DNA of 64,000 nucleotides from positions 2,232,001-2,296,000 of the forward strand of contig JAWKIR010000002.1 in NCBI GenBank assembly GCA_041394245.1. Direction: 5' to 3'. Below are positions 50,651 through 59,674 of the stretch, piece after piece. The DNA is from Acidimicrobiales bacterium (GTDB taxonomy: Bacteria; Actinomycetota; Acidimicrobiia; Acidimicrobiales; Aldehydirespiratoraceae). Under the pieces are notes generated by a model, which was not told the origin of the DNA, made no database searches, and was given only the letters and a program-made list of their open reading frames with translations. The position numbers and the translations under genes were made by a program. Position 1 is the first letter of the stretch. Each line of letters begins with the position of its first letter.

Positions 50651-51558
50651 AGTTCTCCGTCACCTACCCACTGGTCACGCACCCCTACAACCCCGAGTTC
50701 CTGACCAAGGAGGGCGTCGTACGCTTCGCCACCGCAGCCGAGGCCGCCGGGTTCTCGGGCATGGGGTTCACCGACCATCCGGCACCCACCAGCCGCTGGC
50801 TCGAGGCCGGCGGCCACGACGCCCTCGATCCGTTCGCCGCCCTCGCGTTCGTCGCCGCGGTCACCGACTCGATCCGCCTGATCCCCAACGTCGTGGTGTT
50901 GCCCTACCGGAACCCCTTCATCGTCGCGAAGTCGGTGGCGACGATCGATGCCCTGTCCGGGGGACGGTTCACCCTCGCGGTCGGCACCGGTTACCTCAAG
51001 GGCGAGTACAAGGCGCTCGGTGTCGACTTCGACGATCGCAACACCATCTTCGACGAGGCCATCGCCGTGCTGCGGGGCGTGTGGACCCAGGACGACTTCA
51101 GCTTCGAGGGCACGGGATTCCTGGCCCACGGGCAGACCGCCAACCCCCAGCCCGGCCACGTCCCCATCTGGATCGGCGGCAACAGCAAACTGTCGCGGCG
51201 GCGCGTCGCACAGTCGGCCGACGGCTGGGTGCCCTTTCCCGCCCCGCGCGTGCTCGCCACGACGGCGAAGACTCCCCCGCTCGAGACCGTCGAGGACCTG
51301 GCCGAGATGCTCGACTATCTGTGGCGCGAGGTCGACGAGGTCGGCCGCGACCCGAGCGAGATCGACATCAGCTTCGGGACCCCGGCCGGCGGCTCGCCCG
51401 CCGACGACGACTTCGACGCCGACGCCCACCTGGCCGGACTCGCCGAGCTCGCCACCCTCGGCGTCAACTGGAGCGGCGTGAGCGTGCCCGGCGACTCGCT
51501 CGACCATGCGATCGAGACGCTGGAGCGCTACGGCGAACAGGTGATCCGGGCCCGGTAG
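50647..51558 (+). CDS. LLM-class flavin-dependent oxidoreductase
   Basis: 303 residues. FATAAEAAGFSGMGFTDHPAP, DPFAALAFVAAVTDSIRLIPNVVVLPYRNPFIVAKSVATIDALSGGRFTLAVGTGYLKGEYKALG and PIWIGGNSKLSRRRVAQ, all standard. F420 or FMN cofactor. ATG overlaps the kinase stop (ATGA), an unusual pairing with carbohydrate metabolism. Confidence 0.92.
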   Translation: MKFSVTYPLVTHPYNPEFLTKEGVVRFATAAEAAGFSGMGFTDHPAPTSRWLEAGGHDALDPFAALAFVAAVTDSIRLIPNVVVLPYRNPFIVAKSVATIDALSGGRFTLAVGTGYLKGEYKALGVDFDDRNTIFDEAIAVLRGVWTQDDFSFEGTGFLAHGQTANPQPGHVPIWIGGNSKLSRRRVAQSADGWVPFPAPRVLATTAKTPPLETVEDLAEMLDYLWREVDEVGRDPSEIDISFGTPAGGSPADDDFDADAHLAGLAELATLGVNWSGVSVPGDSLDHAIETLERYGEQVIRAR

Positions 51559-51580
51559 ACGGTCCCCCGGAGGACGCTGG

Positions 51581-52414
51581 TCAATAGACGATGCCGCAGA
51601 CGTCGGCATCGAAGGCCTCGACCCGAGCGATCGCCGCATCCATCGGGTCGGCGATGGCAGGGTCCGCCGCCCACTCCTCCACGAGCGGGAAACCGGTGTC
51701 GACGTCCCACGCCGCGCCGGCCAGGATGTCGACCACCTCGACGAAGTTGGCGCGGATCAGCTCGAGGTCGGTCCGGAGATCCGCAGGCGCAACGGCCGCC
51801 AGATCCTCGAGCCTGGCGAGGAGCCCCTCGTAGTAGGCCTGGACGGCGGCGGGACCCCCATCGAGCGGCGGGTCCTCGACCTGCGACGCCTCGAACGACG
51901 CATTGCAGTAGGCCACGAACTCGGCGGGGACCTCCGCGGGTTCGCCGGGCGCATCGGCGGGATCGGCGGGGACGAGGTCGACCGGCGCGAACCCGCACAC
52001 CTCGATGTCGTAGTCCTCGAGACGCCCATCGGCGGCCAGGTACTCGGGTGCGAGGTAGAGCGGTGTCAGATCGTCGAGGGCGAGCGCGAGATCCCATCCC
52101 ACGCCGGAGAGGACGTCGATCGTGTCGACCAGCACCGTTCGCTGGATCTCCATGTCCTCGGCCAACACATCGGGCACCACTTCGGCGGCACCGTCCATCA
52201 GCACCAGCAGCTCGCGGTAGAACGCCTCGACCTCGGCCGGCGACGCCGTCGACGGCGAGAAGCCCGCGGCGAGAACGGCCGCCTGGTCCGAGAGTGCGCA
52301 GTAGGGGTCGTCGCCGATGTCGGTCGGAGGCGGGGACGAGCCCTCGTCGCTGCAGGCGCTCAGGAACAGCCCGAGGGTGACGAGCGCGCCGAGGAGCCGG
52401 AGGGGGAAACGCAT
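51581..52414 (-). CDS. Lipoprotein with internal duplication, function unknown
   Basis: 277 residues. Signal peptide with lipobox LFLSAC. The mature part consists of two about 105-residue repeats: each starts with a YC, has a VEAFY(R)EL or VQAYYEGL helix, a VVDILAG/IDVLSGVGWD helix, and ends DxEVCG/DADVCG. The repeats are each of mainly helical character and each carries one pair of cysteines that could form a disulfide. I do not recognise the family. A leaderless -10 (TACGGT) is 6 bases before ATG 52414. Confidence 0.72.
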   Translation of the reverse strand: MRFPLRLLGALVTLGLFLSACSDEGSSPPPTDIGDDPYCALSDQAAVLAAGFSPSTASPAEVEAFYRELLVLMDGAAEVVPDVLAEDMEIQRTVLVDTIDVLSGVGWDLALALDDLTPLYLAPEYLAADGRLEDYDIEVCGFAPVDLVPADPADAPGEPAEVPAEFVAYCNASFEASQVEDPPLDGGPAAVQAYYEGLLARLEDLAAVAPADLRTDLELIRANFVEVVDILAGAAWDVDTGFPLVEEWAADPAIADPMDAAIARVEAFDADVCGIVY

Positions 52415-52420
52415 CCGTGC

Positions 52421-52426
52421 ACCGTA
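52421..52426 (-). promoter_or_regulatory. Probable leaderless -10 box (TACGGT)
   Basis: Minus-strand TACGGT ends 6 bases before the ATG at 52414 of the duplicated-repeat lipoprotein. Confidence 0.4.
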
Positions 52427-52450
52427 CTGTGCGGGGTCCCGGCGACCGGG

Positions 52451-54571
52451 TCAGGCGTCTCGGGGCAGGCCGAGGAGCCGTTCGCCGATCACGTTGCGCT
52501 GCACCTCGCTGGTGCCCCCGGCGATCGTCAGGCTCCGATTCCACAGGAACGAGCTCACCCACCCGGCCGCGTCGCCGACCGCGGCGGCGGCATCCGGGCC
52601 GAAGAGTTCGACACCCGCCTCCTGCACGTCCTGGTCGTGGATCACCCCGAGCAACTTGACGATGCTGGCTTCGGGCCCGGCGTCGGCGCCGGCGAGCGAA
52701 CGAATCGTCATCCGGTTGCGCAGCGCCGCCAGCGCGGCCTCGCGGGCGAGCAGCCGACCGACCGCCGCTTCGGCGTGGGGCGAGGAGTCCTCGTCGAGCA
52801 GACCGGCCAGCGCAGCCACACCGGCACCGATGGACGCGCCCGAGCCCATCGACACCCGCTCGTTGGCGAGTGTCGTCCGTCCGGCGCGCCAGCCGTCGTT
52901 GACATCGCCGATCACGCAGTCGTCGGGGACGAAGACGTCGTCGAAGAAGACCTCGTTGAACCAGGCGTCGCCGTTGATCTCGCGCAGCGGGCGAACGTCG
53001 ATGCCCGGGCTCGCCATGTCGACGAAGAAGCAGGTGATCCCGTCGTGGTTCGGCCGGTCGGGATCGGTCCGCGCCAGACAGATCCCCCACTGGGCGGTGT
53101 GGGCCATCGACGTCCACACCTTCTGCCCGGTGAGCCGCCACCCGTCGCCGTCGCGCACCGCCTTCATCCGCAGCGACGCGAGATCGGACCCCGCCTCGGG
53201 CTCGGAGAAGAGCTGGCACCACATGATCTCCTGGCGCAGCGACGGGCCGACCCAACGCTCCTGCTGCGCCGCGGTCCCGTGGGCGATGAGGGTCGGCAGG
53301 GCCCAGGCCGCCACCTGCAGGTGGGGACGGCGGACACCGGCAGCCCGGAATTCCTGGTCGATCACGACCTGTTCGACCGCCGACGCACCGCGGCCCCACG
53401 GCTCGGGCCAGTGGGGCACGAGGTAACCCTCGTCGGCGATGCGCTGGTTCCAGGTCTCGCGGGGCGCTGCTTTCAGCGCGGTGAGCCATTCCCTCACTCC
53501 GGGGCGCAGGACCTCGGCCTCGGCCGGCAGCTCCATCGGCAGCGTGCGTACGACACCGTCGGCCACGAGGCGTCGCGTCTCGACGGCTCGCGCCGAGGCC
53601 GACGGCAGCAGCGCCCGGGTCGCGACCGCCCGGCGGAGGTAGAGGTGGGCGTCGTGCTCCCACGTGAACCCGATCCCGCCGAGCACCTGCACACAGTCCT
53701 TCGCGATCCCGACGACCGCGTCGGGCACCACGGTGCCCACGCATGCGATCGCGAGGCGCTGCTCGTCGGGGTCTCCACCACGGCTGGCGTCCCAGGTCGC
53801 CGCCCTCGACAGCTCGAGCGATGCGAGCATGTCGGCGCAGCGGTGCTTCACCCCCTGGAACTGGCCGATCGGGCGACCGAACTGCACCCGGTTCCTCGCG
53901 TGCTCCGCGGCTGTGTCGACACACCACGCGCCGATCCCGACCGCCTCGCTGCTGAGCAGCAGCGTCGCCAGGTCGGCCACGCGACCGACGGGCAACGACA
54001 CCCGATGCCCTGCGCCGGCCTCGACCGTCACGTCGGCGACCCCACGGACCAGATCCACACCCCGGCTCGGCCCGCAGTCGAACGCCTCACGGGGGACGAC
54101 CCGCCAGTGGTCGCCGTCCGGCACGATGACGACCGACGCGCCCGCGGCACCGAGCACGTTGCGAAAGACCCGGCCGTCGTCGGTGGCCGCGAAGGCGACG
54201 GCGCCGGTCTCGCCCGCAGCGATGCGCGGCACCCACTCCTCGGCGGGGTCGCCGCCCGCCTCGACCAGCACGGCGACGGCCAGCGCGGTCGGGAGCAACG
54301 GTCCGGGCACACCGGCGCGGCCGGTCTCCTCGAGCACGACGGCGAGATCGGCGAGACCGAACCCCTGACCGCCGAGTGACTCGGGGGCATGGAGCACCGG
54401 CCAGCCCATCGCCACCATCTCGTCCCACTGCCGCGCGTCCCAGTGCCGCGACCCTGCCTCGTCGTCGCCCTCGAGGCCCACACGTCGGCCCGCAGGCCCC
54501 ACGACAGCGTTGCACCACCGCCGCACGGTGTCGGCCAACGCGGCATGGTCGGTCGTGATCCCGATCGACAT
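52451..54571 (-). CDS. Fused double acyl-CoA dehydrogenase
   Basis: 706 residues, two acyl-CoA dehydrogenases in one chain. The N half (to about residue 350) ends with VLGGIGFTWEHDAHLYLRRA and resembles the 17864 product; the C half has SEPEAGSDLASLRMKA, WTSMAHTAQWG and the end TIAGGTSEVQRNVIGERLLGLPRDA, like the 16683 and 37501 products. The order N to C matches the gene order of the split pair. Mycobacterial FadE34-type proteins have the same layout and oxidise steroid side-chain CoA esters. ATG 54571 shares a base with the ligase stop (TGATG). Confidence 0.93.
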   Translation of the reverse strand: MSIGITTDHAALADTVRRWCNAVVGPAGRRVGLEGDDEAGSRHWDARQWDEMVAMGWPVLHAPESLGGQGFGLADLAVVLEETGRAGVPGPLLPTALAVAVLVEAGGDPAEEWVPRIAAGETGAVAFAATDDGRVFRNVLGAAGASVVIVPDGDHWRVVPREAFDCGPSRGVDLVRGVADVTVEAGAGHRVSLPVGRVADLATLLLSSEAVGIGAWCVDTAAEHARNRVQFGRPIGQFQGVKHRCADMLASLELSRAATWDASRGGDPDEQRLAIACVGTVVPDAVVGIAKDCVQVLGGIGFTWEHDAHLYLRRAVATRALLPSASARAVETRRLVADGVVRTLPMELPAEAEVLRPGVREWLTALKAAPRETWNQRIADEGYLVPHWPEPWGRGASAVEQVVIDQEFRAAGVRRPHLQVAAWALPTLIAHGTAAQQERWVGPSLRQEIMWCQLFSEPEAGSDLASLRMKAVRDGDGWRLTGQKVWTSMAHTAQWGICLARTDPDRPNHDGITCFFVDMASPGIDVRPLREINGDAWFNEVFFDDVFVPDDCVIGDVNDGWRAGRTTLANERVSMGSGASIGAGVAALAGLLDEDSSPHAEAAVGRLLAREAALAALRNRMTIRSLAGADAGPEASIVKLLGVIHDQDVQEAGVELFGPDAAAAVGDAAGWVSSFLWNRSLTIAGGTSEVQRNVIGERLLGLPRDA

Positions 54572-56181
54572 CACGTCGCCTCCGTTGCGGCCAGCGCCGC
54601 GTCCTTGGCCCAGGCGTAGTCGCCCTTTCCCGTGACCTTGCGCACCACTTCGGCCACGACGATCAACGCCCGCGGCACCTTGTAGCCGGCGATCACCGCG
54701 CGGCAGTGGTCGGCCAGCTCCTCGACGCTCGGCGCCGTGGCGCCGTCGACCAGCGAGACCACCGCGGCCACCCGCGACCCGAAGCGTTCGTCGGGCACCC
54801 CGACGACCAGAGCGTCGAACACCGCCGGGTGGCCTTTCACCGCCGCCTCGACCTCCTCGGGGAAGACCTTCTCGCCACCGGTGTTGATGACCATCGAGCC
54901 CCGACCGAAGACGGAGATCGAGCCATCGGCCTCGATCGTGGCGATGTCGCCCGGCACCGAGTACCGCACACCGTCGATGGTCGGAAACGTCGCCGCCGTC
55001 TTCTCCTCGTCGTTCCAGTAGCCGAGGGGAATCCAACCGGACCGGGCGAGCTTGCCGCGCTCGCCCGAACCCGCCACGATCGGGCGGCCGTCGTCGCCGA
55101 CCACGGTGGTGTGTTCGTCGGCCAGCAGCTGCAACGGCCCGCCGCCGTCGGCGGAGCGCTTGATCCGCCCCTGTCCACCCGTCTCCGAGGCACCGAAGCG
55201 GTCGATGATCCTCGTCGACGGAAGGTACGCCTCCAGCTCGGCCTCGATCGCCGGGGACAGGATCGCGCCCGACGACGAGATCAGCCGCAGCGCCCCGAGG
55301 TCGTAGAGCTCGTGGTTGCGGCGCAGTTCGGCGGCGAGCGGTCGGGCCACCGCGTCACCGATGATCATCAGGAACTCGGCCCGCTCGTCGGCCGCCAGTC
55401 GCAGCGCCGAGCCGGCATCGAACGACGCATCGACGGTCAGCAGACACGTTCCGCCCGTCAGCAGGGCCGTCAACGCGATCCACTGGGCACCGCCGTGGAT
55501 GAGCGGGCAGAGCGGCAGACGGCGGGTGATGCCCGTGCCCTGGGTGACGAACGCGCCGATGTCGTCGGGCGACTCGAGCTTCGCCAGACCCTGGCGCGGC
55601 GCACCGGTGCCGCCGAGCGCACCGAAGAAGACATCCTCGTGGCGCCAGACCACACCCTTGGGCATGCCGGTCGTGCCGCCGGTGTAGAGCAGGTACCGAT
55701 CGTCGGAGGACCGGGGGCCGACGTCGACCGCTGTGGTCGAGGCTCCCTCGATCACCGTGTCGTAGTCGCCGCCGATCGTGATGACCGGCCGAGACCCGGC
55801 CGCGGCGACGGCCTCGTCACGGATGCCGACCTGGGTGAACACCGCGGCGACCTCGGCGTCGTCGAAGACGTAGGCCAGTTCCTCGGTCGTGTAGCGGAAG
55901 TTGCCGTTGATCGGCACGGCCCGGAGCTTGAACACCCCGAGGGTGATCTCCATGAACTCGACGCAATTCATGGCATGGATCGCGACATGATCCCCGGCGC
56001 CGATACCGAGCTCGTGGAGCACGTGGGCGACCTGGTTGGCGCGGGCATCGAGCTCGGCGTACGTACGTCGGCGGGTCGGTTGGTCGATGCCGGCGGTGAC
56101 GACCGCGTCCTGTCCGGGAAGTGCCTCGGCCGCTCCCTCGAAGAGGTCGGCGAGGTTGAAGCTCCGCACGCTCGTCTGCAT
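54571..56181 (-). CDS. Acyl-CoA synthetase (ANL superfamily, FadD-like)
   Basis: 536 residues. P-loop YTGGTTGMPKGVVWRHED, A5 IDRFGASETGG, LGYWNDEEKTAATF, GDIATIEADGSISVFGRGSMVINTGGEKVFPEEVE, and C-terminal KVTGKGDY with the catalytic Lys. This WRHED/TGGTTG subgroup includes steroid side-chain ligases of the FadD17/FadD19 type, but so do many others. ATG 56181 is chosen because ANL similarity starts there (FNLADLFEGAAEALP). Cotranscribed with the fused dehydrogenase, which would act on its product. Confidence 0.92.
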   Translation of the reverse strand: MQTSVRSFNLADLFEGAAEALPGQDAVVTAGIDQPTRRRTYAELDARANQVAHVLHELGIGAGDHVAIHAMNCVEFMEITLGVFKLRAVPINGNFRYTTEELAYVFDDAEVAAVFTQVGIRDEAVAAAGSRPVITIGGDYDTVIEGASTTAVDVGPRSSDDRYLLYTGGTTGMPKGVVWRHEDVFFGALGGTGAPRQGLAKLESPDDIGAFVTQGTGITRRLPLCPLIHGGAQWIALTALLTGGTCLLTVDASFDAGSALRLAADERAEFLMIIGDAVARPLAAELRRNHELYDLGALRLISSSGAILSPAIEAELEAYLPSTRIIDRFGASETGGQGRIKRSADGGGPLQLLADEHTTVVGDDGRPIVAGSGERGKLARSGWIPLGYWNDEEKTAATFPTIDGVRYSVPGDIATIEADGSISVFGRGSMVINTGGEKVFPEEVEAAVKGHPAVFDALVVGVPDERFGSRVAAVVSLVDGATAPSVEELADHCRAVIAGYKVPRALIVVAEVVRKVTGKGDYAWAKDAALAATEAT

Positions 56182-56219
56182 GGCTGCAATGGTGGCCGCT
56201 CGGAAGTGGCGTTGCGAAC

Positions 56220-56915
56220 CTAACGACCCAGCAACTTCGCGAAGGCGGCGTTCTCGATCGCCTCGGCCGTCTCGATGAGCGGCAGCCGCCACGCCCGCAT
56301 GGTCTCCTTCGCCGCCGCAACGGCCTCGGCATCGTTGTCGGCGATCATGAGACCGATCTCGACCGCCCGTTCGATCAGCCGATCATCGGCGACCGCCTCG
56401 AGCGCCAACCCCCACTCGACCGCCGTCGATGCGTCGACCCAGTCGGCGGTCAGCAGCATCCACGAAGCCCGCTGATGGCCGATCTGGTTCGGCAGCAGCC
56501 GCGACGAGCCGATTTCGGGGGCCACGCCGATCGCCGCGAACGGGGTACGGAATCGGGCCGAGGCGGCGGCGAGCACGAGGTCGGCGTGGAGGCACATCGT
56601 CGTCCCGACCCCGACGGCCATGCCGTTGACCGCCACGATCAGCGGGGTGCGCAGGGATCGCACCGCATCGTTGAACGAGACGGTGTGTTCGGCCGATTCG
56701 GTCGTCGCGGCGATTGCCGCGAGGTGGTCGAGATCGACACCGGCACAGAACGCGCGACCCGATCCGGTCAACACGACAGCACCGACCGACGGATCGTCGT
56801 CGGCGGCCCGCAGCGCCGCGGCCGCCCGATCGGCGAGGCCGGCATCGAGCGCGTTGAGCTTCTCGGGCCGGTCGAAGGTCAGCACCCGCACCGGTCCGTC
56901 GTTCTTCACATCCAT
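56220..56915 (-). CDS. Enoyl-CoA hydratase/isomerase family protein
   Basis: 231 residues, short for the family. LTFDRPEKLNALDAGLADR, GRAFCAGVDLDHLAA and VNGMAVGVGTTMCLHADLVLAAASARFRTPFAAIGVAPEIGSS are the CoA and oxyanion-hole elements; Glu of APEIGSS is in the catalytic acid position. The C-terminal helical part is shorter than in most hydratases. Leaderless -10 TAGCGT 6 bases before ATG. Its end is 38 bases from the ligase start, same strand. Confidence 0.88.
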   Translation of the reverse strand: MDVKNDGPVRVLTFDRPEKLNALDAGLADRAAAALRAADDDPSVGAVVLTGSGRAFCAGVDLDHLAAIAATTESAEHTVSFNDAVRSLRTPLIVAVNGMAVGVGTTMCLHADLVLAAASARFRTPFAAIGVAPEIGSSRLLPNQIGHQRASWMLLTADWVDASTAVEWGLALEAVADDRLIERAVEIGLMIADNDAEAVAAAKETMRAWRLPLIETAEAIENAAFAKLLGR

Positions 56916-56921
56916 GCCCGG

Positions 56922-56927
56922 ACGCTA
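56922..56927 (-). promoter_or_regulatory. Probable leaderless -10 box (TAGCGT)
   Basis: Minus-strand TAGCGT ends 6 bases before the ATG at 56915 of the enoyl-CoA hydratase gene. Confidence 0.4.
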
Positions 56928-56933
56928 GGAGCG

Positions 56934-56949
56934 TTTCACAGCCCCGTCA
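56934..56949 (-). promoter_or_regulatory. Weak copy of the 16-bp motif (copy 7)
   Basis: Plus-strand TTTCACAGCCCCGTCA matches copy 2 read in the same direction at 11 of 16 positions, keeping CGTCA and ACA. It sits in the same setting, between divergent hydratase and amidohydrolase genes, but is diverged. Confidence 0.3.
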
Positions 56950-56957
56950 CCTTTGCG

Positions 56958-56963
56958 TACGCT
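56958..56963 (+). promoter_or_regulatory. Probable leaderless -10 box (TACGCT)
   Basis: TACGCT ends 6 bases before ATG 56970 of the amidohydrolase gene, with no ribosome binding site in between. Confidence 0.4.
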
Positions 56964-56969
56964 CGCGGA

Positions 56970-58169
56970 ATGGCCGATCTACCGTTCCTCGCGTTCGACG
57001 CCGACAACCACTACTACGAGGCCGAAGACGCCTTCATCCGCCACATCGATCCGAAGATGAAGAAGCGGTGCATGCAATGGGCCGAGATCGACGGCAAGAA
57101 GCGCTTCCTCGTCGGGGGCCGGGTCAACAAGTTCATCCCGAACCCGACCTTCGACCCCATCGCCGCCCCAGGCAGCCTCGAGGACTACTTCCGGGGCAAG
57201 AACGAGGCCGGCGACATGGACCTCGGGAAGATGTTCGGTGAGCTCTCCCCCATCTCGGAGCACCCCGGCTACCGCGATCGCGACGCCCGCCTCGAGCTGA
57301 TGGATTCCCAGGGTCTCGAGACCGTCCTCCTCTTCCCCACCATGGGTGTCGGCATGCAGGAGGCGCTCAAGCACGACCTCCCCGCACTCCACGCGGCGTT
57401 CACGGCGTTCAACAGCTGGCTCGACGAGGACTGGGGGTTCGACCGGGGCGACGGCCGCATCCACGCGGTTCCGTTCCTGACGCTCGCCGACCCCGAGCTG
57501 GCCGTCGCCGAGCTCGACCGGGTGCTCGCCATGGGCGCCCGGATGGTCGTCACCGTGCCCGGTCCGATCCCGACCGAGCACGGCTACCAGTCGCCGGGCA
57601 TGCCCGCCTACGACCCGATCTGGGCCCGACTCCAGGAAGCCGGCGTGCCCTTCGCCATCCATGCCGGCCTCGGCGGCACGAGTCAGTACGGCAAGATCTG
57701 GGAGCCGCCCTCGGGTCAGTTCGAGGGCTTCAAGCACTCGCCGTTCCCGGTCGTCGCCTTCGCCGACCGCACGATCGCCGACACCTTCGCCGCGATGATC
57801 TGCCACGGTGTGCTCGACCGATTCCCCGACCTGCGGCTCGTCACCATCGAGAACGGCGCGATGTGGGTACCCGATCTCCTCCGCAACCTCCAGGCCGGCT
57901 ACGGCAAGATGCCGTTCGCGTTCAAACGACACCCGGTCGAGGCATTCCGGGAGAACATCTGGGTGTCGCCCTTCTTCGAGGACGACATGCACGCCCTCAA
58001 GGACGTGATCGGTGTCGATCGCCTCCTGTTCGGATCCGACTTCCCCCACGCCGAAGGGCTTCCCGAGCCCACCGACTACGTGAAGGACATCGTCGGGTTC
58101 ACCGAGGAGGAGACTCGCAAGGTCATGCGTGACAACGCCTACGAGCTGATCGCCTCCTCGGCCCGATAG
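56970..58169 (+). CDS. Amidohydrolase (amidohydrolase_2 family)
   Basis: 399 residues, third paralogue with those at 22435 and 26592: AFDADNHYYEAEDAFIRHID, KFIPNPTFDPIAAPGSLEDYFRG, TVLLFPTMGVGMQEAL, FNSWLDEDWGF, LVTIENGAMWVPDLL, and LLFGSDFPHAEGLPEP. Divergent from the hydratase and followed 2 bases later by a ligase, the reverse of the 22435/20861 order but the same pairing. This repeated amidohydrolase-ligase association suggests a common two-step conversion. Confidence 0.9.
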   Translation: MADLPFLAFDADNHYYEAEDAFIRHIDPKMKKRCMQWAEIDGKKRFLVGGRVNKFIPNPTFDPIAAPGSLEDYFRGKNEAGDMDLGKMFGELSPISEHPGYRDRDARLELMDSQGLETVLLFPTMGVGMQEALKHDLPALHAAFTAFNSWLDEDWGFDRGDGRIHAVPFLTLADPELAVAELDRVLAMGARMVVTVPGPIPTEHGYQSPGMPAYDPIWARLQEAGVPFAIHAGLGGTSQYGKIWEPPSGQFEGFKHSPFPVVAFADRTIADTFAAMICHGVLDRFPDLRLVTIENGAMWVPDLLRNLQAGYGKMPFAFKRHPVEAFRENIWVSPFFEDDMHALKDVIGVDRLLFGSDFPHAEGLPEPTDYVKDIVGFTEEETRKVMRDNAYELIASSAR

Positions 58170-58171
58170 CC

Positions 58172-59674
58172 GTGTACCCCGGGGCGCACGAGCCCGATCG
58201 CGCCGCAGTGGTGATGGCGGGGTCGGGCGAAACCGTCAGCTACGGCGAACTCGAGTCGCGTTCGATCCAGCTGGCCCGCCACTGGCGCGACGCCGGCCTG
58301 CGCCCGGGCGACCACGTCGCCATCCTGCTGGAGAACCACCCGCGCTACTTCGAGGCGGTCTGGGCGGCGCTGCGGTCCGGCATCTACTACACCCCGGTCA
58401 ACGTGCATCTCACCGCCGGCGAGGTCGCCTACGTCCTCGGCGACTGTGGGGCCAGAGCCGTCGTCACCTCGCCCGCCCAGGCGGACAAGCTCGGCGAGCC
58501 GGCCGACGACATCGACGTGCTCGTGATCGGCGACGGCTACGACGCCGCCCTCGACGCCCAGCCGACCGAGCCACTCGAGGACCAACCGTGCGGCCACGGA
58601 ATGTTCTACTCGTCGGGCACCACCGGGCGACCGAAGGGGATCCTGTTCCCGCTCCCCGACCGGCAGGTGACCGACGACGACCCCATGGTCCAGAACGGCT
58701 CGCCCCTCGGCCTCGCCGACGGCTGCGTCTACCTCCTGCCCGCGCCGCTCTACCACACGTCCCCGGTGGTCACCGGCGCCCTGTGTCATCGCTACGGGGG
58801 CACCGTCGTGGTCATGGAACGCTTCGACGCCCGCGCCTGCCTCGAGACGATCGAGCGCTATCAGGTCGACGTCGCCCAGTTCGTGCCGACCATGTTCGTC
58901 CGCCTCCTCAAGCTCGACGACGACGTCCGCAACTCGTTCGACCTGTCCTCGCTGCGCCACGTCAGCCACGCGGCGGCGCCGTGCCCGGTCGACGTGAAGC
59001 ACCGGATGATCGAGTGGTGGGGACCGATCATCCTCGAGTTCTACGCCGGATCCGAGAACGTGGGTTCCACGATGATCACCTCCGAGGAATGGCTCGCCCA
59101 TCCCGGCTCGGTCGGCCTGCCCCGCTTCTGCACGACCCACATCTGCGACGACGACTTCAACGAGCTGCCCGTCGGCGAGGTCGGCAATGTCTGGTTCGAC
59201 ACACCCGGCGCGGCGATGGAGTACCACGGCGACCCCGAGAAGACGGCCGAGAACCGCAGTCCGCACGGTTGGTACACGATGGGCGACGTCGGCCGCGTCG
59301 ACGACGACGGCTACCTCTACCTGACCGACCGCAAGACGTTCATGATCATCTCGGGTGGCGTCAACATCTACCCCCAGGAATCGGAGAACGTGCTCGTGGC
59401 CCATCCCGCGGTGCTCGACGTCGCCGTCATCGGCGTGCCCAACGACGACCTCGGCGAGGAGGCCAAGGCGGTCGTGCAGCTCGTCGATCCCGGCGCCGCG
59501 AGCGACGAGCTCGCGGCCGAGTTGCTCGCCTATTGCCAGGAGCACCTCGCCCGCTACAAGTGCCCGCGCTCGGTCGACTTCACCGAGCAACTCCCCCGCG
59601 AGGACTCGGGCAAGCTCTACAAGCGCCGCCTGCGCGACCAGTACTGGGGCGACCAGGAGAGCCGGATCGTCTGA
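58172..59674 (+). CDS. Acyl-CoA synthetase (ANL superfamily)
   Basis: 500 residues. P-loop FYSSGTTGRPKGILFPLPD, A5 FYAGSENVG (variant), GDVGRVDDDGYLYLTDRKTFMIISGGVNIYP and Lys motif EDSGKLYKRRLRDQYW. GTG start 2 bases after the amidohydrolase stop. Closest by motifs to the ligase at 1158 (LP, YW and YLxDR features). Ends in TGATG overlap with the sulfotransferase-like gene. Confidence 0.9.
   Translation: MYPGAHEPDRAAVVMAGSGETVSYGELESRSIQLARHWRDAGLRPGDHVAILLENHPRYFEAVWAALRSGIYYTPVNVHLTAGEVAYVLGDCGARAVVTSPAQADKLGEPADDIDVLVIGDGYDAALDAQPTEPLEDQPCGHGMFYSSGTTGRPKGILFPLPDRQVTDDDPMVQNGSPLGLADGCVYLLPAPLYHTSPVVTGALCHRYGGTVVVMERFDARACLETIERYQVDVAQFVPTMFVRLLKLDDDVRNSFDLSSLRHVSHAAAPCPVDVKHRMIEWWGPIILEFYAGSENVGSTMITSEEWLAHPGSVGLPRFCTTHICDDDFNELPVGEVGNVWFDTPGAAMEYHGDPEKTAENRSPHGWYTMGDVGRVDDDGYLYLTDRKTFMIISGGVNIYPQESENVLVAHPAVLDVAVIGVPNDDLGEEAKAVVQLVDPGAASDELAAELLAYCQEHLARYKCPRSVDFTEQLPREDSGKLYKRRLRDQYWGDQESRIV

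Noticed and set aside
56182..56219. CCTAACG upstream of the ligase at 56181 as a motif copy
   Set aside because: The TGAC/CGTCA half is missing on the correct side, so only a five-base match remains.
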